The notes beneath the pieces were generated by a model that worked only from the letters and a program-made list of their open reading frames with translations, searched no databases and had not been told where the DNA came from. This document shows, one piece after another, positions 12,454-22,799 of a DNA stretch of 64,000 nt (position 1 is the first letter of the stretch; the number at the start of each line of letters is the position of its first letter). Origin of the DNA: Castanea sativa (lineage: Eukaryota; Streptophyta; Magnoliopsida; Fagales; Fagaceae); contig NC_134023.1 in NCBI RefSeq assembly GCF_040712315.1, forward strand, positions 60,222,757 to 60,286,756, in the 5' to 3' direction. Position numbers and translations under genes: made by a program.

Positions 12454-12542
12454 ATGCAATATGGTTGAAGAGGCAGTTGGTACAAGTGTGTATTGTGAGG
12501 GAAGGCTAATTTGGCTGTGTATAGAATCTCAAGAAGTGGCAA

Positions 12543-12550
12543 ATTTATAA
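12543..12550 (-). promoter_or_regulatory. TATA box of the intact receptor kinase
   Basis: TTATAAAT on the minus strand, about 90 bases upstream of the chosen ATG, a fitting distance for a TATA box plus a short leader. The same box is kept at 16291-16298 in the collapsed copy. Confidence 0.6.
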
Positions 12551-12632
12551 CGAGAGCGAGAGAGAAGAAATTTGGTGCGAGAATTTTGTCTGTCTGATCA
12601 TCTTGTATTAATCAGACCGTGTACCCATGATC

Positions 12633-12638
12633 CACGTG
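12633..12638. promoter_or_regulatory. G-box (CACGTG) in the receptor-kinase promoter
   Basis: A palindromic CCACGTGG lies about 180 bases upstream of the ATG. G-boxes bind bZIP and bHLH factors in plants. The collapsed copy has CTCGTGG at the matching place (about 16391-16397), so the core is lost there. Function is inferred from the motif alone. Confidence 0.45.
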
Positions 12639-12659
12639 GAATGCTATAGTTTGCCCCCT

Positions 12660-14335
12660 TTGCATTTTAACAATTAAGGTTTGTTTCTTTTAGAGAAGTG
12701 TAGCGTTTGTACTCGGCTAAGCCCAAAATACACGTTTCCAGACGAGAAGTCACTAATCCTCGTATAATCACTATAAGAAAATGTCACCTTTGAACTGAAT
12801 TTTTACATGATTCAAAAGTATCTTCACCAATAAAAGGTGTTTTAAAAATATAGTCAAAAATATTAAATAACAAATTTTATTTTAAATTAAAAATGAGACT
12901 CCTAAAATTTAGATTTTTTTTTTCTTTAGGTTCATCTTTTTATTCCCTAAAATTTAGCATTTTTTATTCATTTTTCATCCAATAAAAGTAAAACAGCCCC
13001 CAATTTTTTAAAAAAAAAAAAAACTAAGAGATCTTCTAAAATTCAGTCTTCTTTCCCATTACGTTCATCTTATTTTTCATACCCAAACTTTTCTCTATAT
13101 ATCACTATACCACTTTCAAACTAACGTCCAAAAAAGAAATTAAAGTTTCATATTTCTAAAATTTATTATTTTTATTTGTTTGTAAAAAAATATATTTTCA
13201 AATTATAATAGATGTAAATTGTTAACCATTAACAAAAATAAAAATAAAATAAAAGAGCCTCTGAGCACGAGACTAGTAAGATTAGTAACTAACTAAAGTA
13301 ATTATATATATATATATAATCAATTTATATCGAAACTTCAATTAACAATACACCTCTACGATCATTATGTGTCCTGAAGATTAATTATGGACTTAGACCA
13401 TATATAAACCGCTGGTTTTCTATTCACACCTATTCACCTAACCCATTGATTAGATGATAAAGATGCCTTATGGACCTACATGTCATGTTACTTTTCTTTT
13501 CCTTTCTTCTTTCATATATTTTATACATACATACATACAAAATTTGGTCACATGATGTAAGTTTGGCATGGTTTTTAGACTTAGGCTTTTAAAAGAATCG
13601 TAAAAATGAGAGATTCAAAGTTTTTAAGATTGAATCAAGGTTGAACTGTGATAATGTCATAATTAATTTTAGATATATATATATATATAATTAGTAAAAA
13701 TATAAAAATTGACTAAAATAGTCCAAAAAAATATAAAAATCTATCTTTCAAATGTATTTTTCATATCATAACTTTCATAAGACAAATAAGAAATATAAAT
13801 TCCAAAGCAAACATAAATTGATTTTGAGTTTTTTTAATCAAGAGAGTTGATATTGTACCAAAAGTTATTTCTATTTTGTGAGGGATTTGAAATATTTCAG
13901 TAGAGATCAATATCGATATACCATTTTTTAAATTACCACACATTTTTGTTAGAATTCAATTTTTTTTTTTTTATGCAAGCCTATGTCTAAATTATCTTAA
14001 GGCATACATAAGCTCATTTGATAGTCTAATAAACTGGCTTCTCAAAAAACAAAAAAGAAAACCTAAGAAACTGATTTAATGAGATCCAATAGAAAGTTTA
14101 AGAGAGACAATAAATGGTCAAGTATTTCCCATAAAAAAAAATAGAAACAAATAATTCTTCCTCCTATTAGGAATTTAGAATATGATATTTGCTGATGACC
14201 ACCAAACCAAATTATGTTCATAGTCATACACACCAATACCGTGGCACTAGCCCTTGACACCAAAAAAGCACATGAAAAATTCCACAAGGGTATTCATTGT
14301 TTATTAAAGAATGCGTACTAGTCTCGTAATTCGTA
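12660..14335. other. AT-rich intergenic DNA
   Basis: No gene seen. Short open frames (for example 13761-13943 and 14063-14287, minus) show no domain and are of the size expected by chance in AT-rich DNA. Short TA runs lie at about 13304-13318 and 13674-13688. Confidence 0.5.
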
Positions 14336-14339
14336 AATA

Positions 14340-14710
14340 CATAATAATATAAACCACGCCGTTGTTTTGGGGGTAAAAACTAAATGTATCTTCCACTATA
14401 AAAGTTATAAACCAATGAGGGGACAGAATTGTGAGCACTGAATAAGTTGGGCAACATTCAAGTATTGAAGCTAATAATGTCTTCCATTATAGAAGCTATA
14501 AGAAAGATATGGCATATATACATAAAAATATAAACAACACCGTTGTTTTGGGGGTAAAAACTAAATGTATCTTCCACTATAGTAGTTATAAACCAGTGAG
14601 GGGATAGAATTGTGAGCACTGAATAAGTTGGGCAACATTCAAGTATCAAAGCTAATAATGTCTTCCATTATAGAAGCTATAACAAAGATATGGCATATAC
14701 TCATATGTGA
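14340..14710. repeat. Two tandem ~181-bp units
   Basis: The unit starting AAACCACGCCGTTGTTTT at 14351 recurs as AAACAACACCGTTGTTTT at 14532, and both continue through GGGCAACATTCAAGTAT and GTCTTCCATTATAGAAGC. Single copies of the unit lie at about 17873-18050 and 22492-22640. Not coding as far as I can see. Confidence 0.8.
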
Positions 14711-14742
14711 GTATAATATTAAGTTTGATAAAATTCAACATT

Positions 14743-14895
14743 TCTCCTTCAAGAATCATGTTTGACAAGCCGTTTTCATTCGCTTTGGGAACTGCTAGAA
14801 GTGCTGCCTTTGGTTCAGTCCAAATAGACACGATCGATCTACATTCAAGAGCTATGTGCATAAAAATCACCCTAAGATTTTGGTTAGATTTGTAG
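14743..14895. repeat. Conserved block open on both strands (copy 1 of 3)
   Basis: On the plus strand it reads FDKPFSFALGTARSAAF and then GSVQIDTIDLHS; on the minus strand it reads WTEPKAALLAVPKANE. Copies lie at 18078-18225 and, diverged, at 22680-22775. I do not recognise either peptide. It may be an old exon fragment carried with the flank, or chance openness kept by recent duplication. Confidence 0.5.
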
Positions 14896-16034
14896 AATAA
14901 TACTTTTAATATTAGTTATTTACTTAAATTGGCATTTCCCTAAAATTATTTGGAAACTTGGCTTCTTTTTTAAAATCGTATTTTGGAGACTTGATTTCAA
15001 CTGATTTTAATGTATTTTAACTTTTAAGTGTAATTTTGATTTAGCAGAATATTTTAATCTTAAAGAGTGTTCTCTTGTATAATCTCAAATACTTTGGCAT
15101 TCCCCTCATCTTTTCAAAGTTTGTTGCTAGATAAATTAAATTGGTCAGCTTAAATGTTGTCGCTGGGAGAGTGCAACTAATTCAATCAATGCTATTTGGC
15201 ATTCAAGTTTCATAGAAAAGTTCCTTCATTTTCGGTCAATTTCGGTCCAATTTATTCCAATTTTGGTTCACTTTAGTCTATTTCCGTCCACTTTGGTCTA
15301 ATTCACAACTGACCATTCATTGGTTTTTTTCTTGAATTGGAAAATGATCAATTTCTTCATTAAAATTAAGAGTCCAAATTTGGTAAGGATGGGGTGTTTA
15401 AATCCATGTTTTACACCATCCAATTGCCACATTAACATTTTACTTAAAATTCAATACATTCTACAACACCTAATAATATCTCAATAACTCCTAATTTGGT
15501 TGAACTATATATGGGTATTAGAATTAATTGTGTGTGATTATACTTATTCTTAAATATATGATAAGATGTTGTGATATGTTGAGATTGGAGAGGTAAAACA
15601 TGAGTTTTATACTATATCCTTACAAAAATTAATCTCTAAAATTAATTATCAAAAATTTAAATATACATCTAATGTTGCATTATTCAAATTTTAAAATAAC
15701 GTTACAATGTGCATACTGTTAAATTCATAAAATATAATGTGAAATAAACCATCTCTTTTTATTTAAGTATACTTCAAAAGATATTATCTGGAAAGCCAAA
15801 AAAAAAAAAAGGATCTCGTTAAACATATAGAGGCTTTCATTACAAGATCTATAAGCAACTATTGGACGCTTCTTAATAACCTTTATGGTATGATCTTCTC
15901 AGAACACATTGCTCTTTTTTGTTCGTAATCATCAAATTGTGGGTGACAAACATCTAATTTAGTGCTAATAATTTGCAATGATAAAGGAATTAATCATTAT
16001 CAGACTAGAAGCCTTGTTGGCTAGCTGCTGGTGC

Positions 16035-16500
16035 TATCTGAGAGGATCATCAGTGATCTTGGCTTTGAACTCAAGCAACGCCAACCGGTCGGTCTCATTA
16101 TTCCCGCCAACAACAGAGGTGACTAACAAGCCACACCACCAGAGAAGGATAAAAGCATGCAGAAAAAAGAAGAGGACGGTGGAGATGAACTCCACTGGTA
16201 TGTGCAATATGGTTGAAGAGGCAGTTGGTACAAGTGTGTATTGTGAGGGAAGGCTAATTTGGCTATGTATAGAATCTCATGAAGTGGCAAATTTATAACG
16301 AGAGCGAGAGAGAAGAAATTTGGTGCGAGAAATTTGGGGATTATAGTCGGTCTGATCATCTTTAATTAAGCGGACCGTGTACCCATGATCCTCGTGGAAT
16401 GCTATAGTTAAACCAAAGGTGTGTTTATTTGGTGCAGTTTAAGGATTTGGAAGTGCAGCGTCCGTACTCGGTTGAGCCCAAAATACACGTTTCCAGACCC
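16035..16500 (-). pseudogene. Collapsed receptor-kinase copy: promoter and N-terminus only
   Basis: On the minus strand this matches 12745-12285 of the intact gene: promoter (CCGTGTACCCATGATC, TTATAAAT), leader, signal-peptide region and the first residues of the LRR N-cap (the TDRLALLEFKAK stretch). Then it stops abruptly at about 16035, where the sequence joins directly to DNA matching the far 3' flank (about 7975 of copy A). Roughly 4.3 kb holding the whole receptor body is missing. The start codon is also lost by a small deletion: the intact gene has ATGGGGCTTTCCCAGTGG, while this copy goes from CACAT straight to ACCAGTGG. It cannot make the receptor. A transcript could still start from the kept TATA box. 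Confidence 0.85.
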
Positions 16501-17160
16501 TTTAGCGTGTCCCACACGCTTACGTCTAATTGAGAGACATTGTTGCAGATTGTTGGCTTGAAGACTTTAGAGACAAGCTCATTAATTGAGCTATTCCATC
16601 AAGTGTGGGCTGGAAGCCACGTGTGACACATACCCAACATCTTTTTTATTGTTAAAATTTGATAGTTGCAACCAAAAATAGCAGACCATGCTATTAAATT
16701 ACAAGACTCGTAAAGTCTATTTGAATATTATTTATTATTAAAAATTTAAAAAATTGTAGTAAAGTAATTTTTAAATGTATGAATAGTACTGTGGGACTTA
16801 ATTTTGAATTTTTTTTTTTAAAAGTACTTACGGATCCCGTAAACAGTGCACAAGACCCACAAAAAATGTTGGACACGCAAAAACGTTGGACATGGCCGCT
16901 ATTTTTTTTTTTTTTTGATAATTGGGCGTGGCCACTATCTAAACATACACTTAGTATAGTTATTTTTAAGTAAGATTTTTCCATTTTTAATTTTAAAAAT
17001 TTTATTTTTGTGTAAGAAATGTAATAGGCGCCATCAAAAAACTTCTATAATTTCTTTTTGTTTAAGAAATTGTAATGGGTGCTATCAAAAGATTTCTATA
17101 AGCGATAAATGCATTTGGAAATGAATTAGACTACTCATTTTATATAACTTTAGATCTTTT
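16500..17160. other. Intergenic DNA
   Basis: No gene seen. A short tandem pair lies at about 16995-17100 (two ~60-base units around TAAGAAAT, GTAAT and ATCAAAA). Open frames at 16694-16984 rest on homopolymer stretches and show no domain. Confidence 0.45.
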
Positions 17161-17161
17161 G

Positions 17162-17301
17162 GGGCTCGTTTGATAGAGGAGTTTGAGTAATGTTGTTTGT
17201 AGTTTTTTGAAATACGTGTGGATGAAAAAGTATGTGAAAAAGTGTGTAAGGTTGATTAAAAACTGAAAATATGGGTTTAAACCACTCTACCAAACAAGCC
17301 C
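17162..17301. mobile_element. MITE, 140 bp
   Basis: Terminal inverted repeats of about 17 bases: GGGCTCGTTTGATAGAG on the left and CTCTACCAAACAAGCCC on the right (reverse complement GGGCTTGTTTGGTAGAG). Two mismatches. No ORF. The GGGCTTGTTTGG type of end is common in plant hAT and PIF/Harbinger MITEs. The target duplication is not clear, so the superfamily is open. Confidence 0.75.
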
Positions 17302-17316
17302 TTAATCAAAGTATTG

Positions 17317-17317
<1 letters not shown>

Positions 17318-17361
<44 letters not shown>
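17318..17361. repeat. (TA)n microsatellite
   Basis: Over 40 bases of alternating TA, directly left of the Helitron-like element. Confidence 0.9.
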
Positions 17362-17364
<3 letters not shown>

Positions 17365-17375
17365 TTATATTATAC

Positions 17376-17857
17376 ATCTTATTGTATATCTTTAAGTATA
17401 TTCATGCATTTGTATAAGTTACAAGCTAGTATATAATAATAGGTGAAGCTGAGAGAAACTCAAATTAGAATTCCAAATTAGAGTTTCAATTTTGTGCCAT
17501 GTGTCCTAAATTATTTACTTTTAAAGAGTTTTATTTCTTAATTTTAGAATCAAATATGGGATCACATCATAAATATTCATCCAAGTGAGTTATTAAGTAC
17601 AAAAACTAAAAAGTCTAGAATAAATGAATCCTAAAAGAAAGAAAAAAAAGTGCTTCACAATAATTTTTTTTTTTAAAAAAAAACACGGACAATTTACATT
17701 TTATACCTAATAATATCATTACAAAATTTTTTAAAGAGTTAACAAAATATAAAAATGACTATCAATAGTATTTAAATTATATATATAGAAATTATATTAT
17801 GCATCTTATTGTATATTTTTAAATGTAGTCATGCATATACATGGTGTTACAAGCTAG
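17376..17857 (+). mobile_element. Helitron-like element with a second 3' end in tandem
   Basis: The right end reads GTTACAAGCTAG at 17846-17857 followed by T. The flank TACATAATAAT to its right equals the unoccupied block at about 14334-14344, so the insertion point is A/T as Helitrons require. A second copy of the 3' terminal ~55-75 bases, also ending GTTACAAGCTAG, lies at 17376-17429, immediately before the 5' part (TATAATAATAGGTGAAG). The full unit (17430-17857, ~428 bp) matches the inverted element at 596-1017. No ORF. Confidence 0.55.
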
Positions 17858-17859
17858 TA

Positions 17860-19345
17860 CATAATAATATAAACAACACTGTTGTTTTAGGGGTAGAAAC
17901 TAAATGTATCTTCCACTATAAAAGTTATAAACCTGTGAGGGGACAAAATTGTGAGCACTGAATAAGTTGGGCAACATTCAAGTATCGAAGCTAATAATGT
18001 CTTCCATTATAGAAGTTATAAGAAAGATATGGCATATACTCATATGTGAGTATAGAATAAGTTTGATAATATTCAACATTTCTCCTTCAAGAATCGTGTT
18101 TGACAAGCCCTTTTCATTCGCTTTGGGAACTGCTAGAAGTGCTGCCTTTGGTTCAGTCCAAATAGACACGATCGATCTACATTCAAGAGCTATGTGCATA
18201 AAAATCACACTAAGATTTTGGTTAAATTTGTAAAATAATACTTTTAATATTATTTATTTACTTAAATTGGCATTGCCCTAAAATTATTTGGAAACTTGGC
18301 TTCTTTTTTAAAATCGTATATTGGTGACCCGATTTCAATTGATTTTAATGTATTTTAAGTGTAATTTTGTTTTAACAGAATATTTTAATACTTAAAGTGT
18401 GTTCTCTTAATTTCAAATACTTTGGCCTTCCCCTCATCTCTTCAAAGTTTGTTGCTGGATAAATTAAATTGGTCAGCTTAAATGTTGTCGCTGGGAGAGT
18501 GCAACTAATTCAGTCAATGCTACTTGGCATTCAAGTTTCATAGACAAGTTCTTTCATTTTCGGTCAATTTTGGTCCAATTTATTCCAATTTTGGTTCACT
18601 TTAGTCCACTTCCATCCACTTCTGTCTAATTCACAGCTGACCATTCATTGGTTTTTTTCTTGAATTGGAAAATGATCAATTTCTTCATTAAAATAAAGAG
18701 CCCAAATTTGGTAACGATGGGTGTAAAATCTATGTTTGACACCAATAAGAGATTGCCACATCAACATTTCACTTAAAATTCAATACATTCTACAACACCT
18801 AATAATATCTCAATAACTCCTAATTTAGTTGGATTTATATATGGGTATTAGAATTGATTAGGTGTGATTGTACTTATTCTTAAATATATGATAAGATAAT
18901 GTGATATGTTGAAATTGGAGGGGTAAAACATGAGTTTTACACTATATCCTTACAGAAGTTAATCTCTAAAATTAATTATTTGAAATTTAAATATACATCT
19001 AATGTTGCATTATTCAAATTTTAAAATAACGTTTAATGAGTATAGTGTTAAATTCATAAAATATAATGTGAAATGGACCGTCTCTTTTTATTTAAGTTTT
19101 CTTCAAAAGATATTATCTAGAAAGCCAAAAAAAAAAGGGAACTTGTTAAACATAAAAAGGCTCTCATTACAAGATCTATCAGCAACTATTGGACGCTTCT
19201 TAATAACCTTGATGGTATGACCTTGTCAGAACGCATCACTCTTTTTTGTTCGTAATCATCAAATTATGGGTGACAATCGTCTAATTTAGTGCTAATAATT
19301 TGCAATGATAAAGGAACTAATCATTATTAAACTGGAAGCCTTGTT
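17860..19345. repeat. Second copy of the 14340-16033 block
   Basis: Collinear with 14340-16033. Here the flank continues into the recurring block at 19380-19480 (TTTTAATGTGGTTTGGCC), which the first copy lost through its collapse. No gene. The open stretch FALGTARSAAFGSVQ is repeated at 18078-18225. Confidence 0.8.
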
Positions 19346-19689
19346 GGCTAGCTACTGGTGTTATCCGAGGCTCCAAGATGTAACACTGCTTTGTAAAAAT
19401 GAAAGCAAACAAAAGAAAGAAGACAACAATTTTAATGTGGTTTGGCCATAAAAGCCCACATCCACAAAGTCTCTATTACTTTCATTTTTTTAGTGAAAAA
19501 AATATGTTATAGAGCTTTATTTATATATACAACTTTGGAGAATAGAATCCCTATACTAATTCAATCTATATTCATGAAGGCGAGGCCTCCATCTGGGTGA
19601 ATCATTAAATTCACCCCACTAAATACTCCACTGAATCAAGTATTGATGCAGATCAGGGACGACTCCGCACTTAATTGGCCAGAAATGCT

Positions 19690-19850
19690 AAAGGAGACCT
19701 AGACAAGTGATCCAAGGAAAAATATTGCCGCTTCCATCATAAACATGGACACGAAACCTCTGAATGCTATGAGCTAAAAAGTCAAATCAAAGCCCTTATT
19801 AGAAAGGGGAAGTTGTAGCAATTTTTCAAAGGTGGATTGGGATACAACCC
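19690..19850 (+). pseudogene. Ty3/gypsy gag zinc-knuckle fragment
   Basis: In one frame the DNA reads [19 protein letters not shown], then [13 protein letters not shown], a stop and QFF. That is the C-x2-H-x4-H-x4-C-like knuckle and following helix of Tat-type gypsy gag proteins, which bind the element's RNA. Stops lie before and after, and the rest of gag is too degraded to follow. It is a remnant with no product expected. Confidence 0.75.
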
Positions 19851-20305
19851 TTACAAGGACCAAAGCAACTAGGTAGAGCAGAAGAGCAACCTAGAGCAAC
19901 CCTTGGATAGATAAGAATGATCACAAGAGGCATTGCAAGATTGATGGCAGAGCGGAAGAGTGGCTTAGAGCACCCATTGAAGACCAAAGATAGATGGTAG
20001 AACCGATGGAGGAACTAGAATATGTCGCTTTGGATGACAACCACCCAACATGAGAAACTTGACGAGTAGAAGCTACCTTACCCTTGGAATGCCAAACACT
20101 TTACTACCAATGCTTCACTCCCTCAACCATGTTTACATTTATTCTACTTGCATTTCCTTTACACACATTACTTATAAGTGTCATGTTTTGACGCAACTTA
20201 TAGTATGATGTTATTTGCTTATTTGAGACTTAATTTACTTTCTTGTGATCTTACCATTTGAATAAAAACATTTTCTCCACTTGTGATGCTTAGGTAGAAG
20301 GAACC

Positions 20306-20752
20306 AAACAACCAAAGTCGCCTATGGGTGGACGATCTAAATGCAAAAGTTGCCTATGTGTGGATGAACATCCAAAGCCGCCTAGAGGTGGACGAATGAC
20401 CAAAGTCACCTATGGATGGATGGTCTAAACAAAAGTCACCTACTGGTGGACAATCTAAACACAAAGTCGACTACGGGTGGATGAACAACCAAAGTTTCCT
20501 ACAGATGAATGGTCTAACACAAAGTCGCCTATGGGTGGACATTCCAAACACAAAGTCACCTACGTGTGGACAGACGACCAAAGTCGCCTACGAGTAGACG
20601 AACAACTAAAGTCACCTACAAGTGGACGGTCCAAGCACAAAGTCGCCTACAAGTGGACGAACGACCAAAGTTGCCTACAGGTAGACGATCCAAACACAAA
20701 GTCACCTATGGGTAGATGATCTAAACATAAAGTCACCTAAAGGTGTACAAGA
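20306..20752. repeat. 28/31-bp minisatellite, about 15 units
   Basis: Units start AAAGTCGCCTACRRGTGGAC and end either in GAACAACC-type (28 bases) or GATCCAAACAC-type (31 bases) tails; the two lengths partly alternate. The open frames at 20412-20719 are only this repeat read through. It lies where Tat-type gypsy elements carry tandem repeats, between pol and the 3' LTR. Confidence 0.85.
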
Positions 20753-22425
20753 CTGTTGGCAAGATAATCAATCACCTCATAAAGCCACTAAAGGCATTAC
20801 AAGAGCCATTAAAACCACCATTGATGGCCTCCAACAGTTAGAGAAGTTAGAGATCTGCATAAATCACCTCAAAACCTAAGAAAAAGCACATTGGCTAGCA
20901 CCACAACAATGACTGGAAGGAGAGAAACATCATTGTTATTCTCTTGTAGGTCTCAGACTCATTCACATTGAATTCTACCTGGATAAACCTATCAACTGAC
21001 GAATTTGGCTTCATCACCCTTCATGTTCCAACAGCATCCATAAAGACGATGGCAGGAATAGGGGGTAACTGAAGAGGAAAAAAATCACTCTCGTCCATCA
21101 TATAGCAAAAGAGGAAAAATTTAGCATTGTCCATCTAGCTAGCAACATCCATATAATGAATGACTGCAACATACATTAAATGAGTTCCCCATAAATGACA
21201 TAAGACAGGCAAAAGCATAACCAACAATAGACCATTGAAGTCTATAATGCCTCCGCATTCATTACTGATGAGTGTTAATTTATCAAGATCTTCTATTTCT
21301 CAACGGACAAATTATATGCTATTCAATGCAAGGTGTAACGTACAGACATCAATGACGAACAAAGCAATAATAGGCATTCAATACCCTAGGCAGCCAAGGA
21401 GTAACGTACAGGCACCAACAAACAAATAGCCGTTGGCAGAAAATAAAAGCTAGCCATCAATACCAATGGCTTCATATCTCATAAATGAAGATATTTATTC
21501 AAACAATGAAGACAAGGGCTATAAAATCCCACACAAACCAAAGGCAAAGAGGTACACAACTCTCATCCCAAAAAAACTATTTCCAAGTTGAATTCTCTTG
21601 CCATATACTACAATTGAATTTCATTCTAACTTAATCATTGGAGGGTGTTTGGCAAACACCACACCAGTGTATCCATATTTCTCTATTTCATATCTTATTG
21701 TAGGTTTGTCTCTGGACGAATCCAATGCTTTCGTCCATCTATATTGATAAGGAGTTCAGCTGACAATTTTCAGCACCAAAAGCTATAAAGCTAAAAAAGA
21801 ACAGCAACAAAAGGTTCATCTCTAGACAAAGTCAACGCCTTCGTCTATCTATATCGATGTGGAGTTCAACTGATTATTTTTTGGCATCATCAGTGTATAT
21901 AAATTTTGTCCCTCTAAAGTCAAATCCTTGCTCTGCCACTGCTAGGGATATAAGGCTTTAGTCATCAGGCAATCATCACAAGATATTTGAAAAGTAATAT
22001 ATATATATATATATTGAAGAAATTAAATTATTAATTATACCCTCTAAATTTTGCAATTTTTTGCCCCTATGGCCTATAGTCTAAATTTTTTGAATAAATT
22101 CCTTCAATTTTCATTTCATTTTTTATATTCTCGTTCGGTCCGACTCTATTCAGGTTGTGCCTTTAATACGACTACTTAGGTACTTAGAGAAAAGCACATA
22201 TTTATAAGAAGGTAGAGAAAGAACAAACTTTCTAGGAACTTTCAAGCGCAATGTAGTGCATATGTACCTAATCCACTACAAAATTAAGGTGTAATCATTC
22301 AGCTTGGGATTAGGGCGTAGTGTTAATCAACCTGTCTAAGCACATGAAATATTCCACAAGGATATTCATTGTTTTTTAAAGAATTTATTACTAGTTTATC
22401 ATGAAATACGTATTAGTCTTATAAA

Positions 22426-22428
<3 letters not shown>

Positions 22429-22491
<63 letters not shown>
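22429..22491. repeat. (TA)n microsatellite, ~31 units
   Basis: Uninterrupted TA run ending exactly at the AAACAACACCGTTG unit (22492), the same unit that follows Helitron DNA at 17873. Confidence 0.95.
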
Positions 22492-22495
<4 letters not shown>

Positions 22496-22790
22496 AACAC
22501 CGTTGTTTTGGGGGTAGAAACTAAGTGTATCTTCCACTAATAAAAGCTATAAACCAGTGAGGGAAGAGAATTGTCGGCAATGAATAATAAGTTGGGCAAC
22601 ATTCAAGTATCGAAGCTAATAATGTCTTCCATTACAGAAGCGTGAGTACAGAATAAGTTTGATAAAATTCAACATCTCTCCTTCAAGAATCGTGTTTGAC
22701 AAGCTCGTTTCATTCGCTTTGGGAACTTTTAGACGTCCTGCCTTTGGTTCAGTCCGAAGAGACGCATCTAAATTCAAGCTTGGGGATCAT
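22492..22790. repeat. Third, truncated copy of the AAACAACACCG block
   Basis: Matches 14532-14850 and 17873-18180, with a deletion at about 22639. It breaks off near 22790. The reading frames of the FALGTARSAAF stretch are altered here, which argues against a conserved protein. Confidence 0.7.
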
Positions 22791-22799
22791 AGTTAGAGA

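Larger units (their letters stand above)
14340..16033. repeat. Block duplicated at 17860-19345
   Basis: This 1.5-1.7 kb block is collinear with 17860-19345. Shared landmarks are the AAACAACACCGTTG unit, an open stretch reading FALGTARSAAFGSVQ, GTCGCTGGGAGAGTGCAACT, a short decamer remnant, and AAGCCTTGTTGGCTAGCT. Its right part is homologous to the 3' flank of the intact kinase (about 7480-7975), so the block is the 3' flank of another lost kinase unit. Confidence 0.8.
19560..21892 (+). mobile_element. Deleted Ty3/gypsy relic (gag remnant, minisatellite, LTR)
   Basis: A gag zinc-knuckle remnant at 19690-19850 is followed, with no pol, by a minisatellite (20306-20752) and then by LTR-like DNA starting TGTTGGCAAG at 20754. 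The LTR-like part has a TATA box at 21521 (GCTATAAAATCCC) and possibly ends at CATCATCA (21885-21892). The order gag, then tail repeats, then LTR implies an internal deletion of protease, RT, RNase H and integrase. No 5' LTR was found on the left. Exact ends are uncertain. Confidence 0.65.

Noticed and set aside
12454..12459. A start two codons upstream of the chosen ATG in the intact receptor kinase
   Set aside because: The codon at 12459-12457 is TTG, not ATG. The first in-frame ATG is at 12453 and is followed by a good signal peptide.
15978..16298. 106-codon plus-strand frame
   Set aside because: It is the antisense of the kinase promoter, leader and signal-peptide region; the same frame appears opposite the intact gene at 12296-12550.
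20306..20752. A CRISPR-like array
   Set aside because: Units are contiguous, diverged, of two lengths and without unique spacers, and the window is plant DNA.
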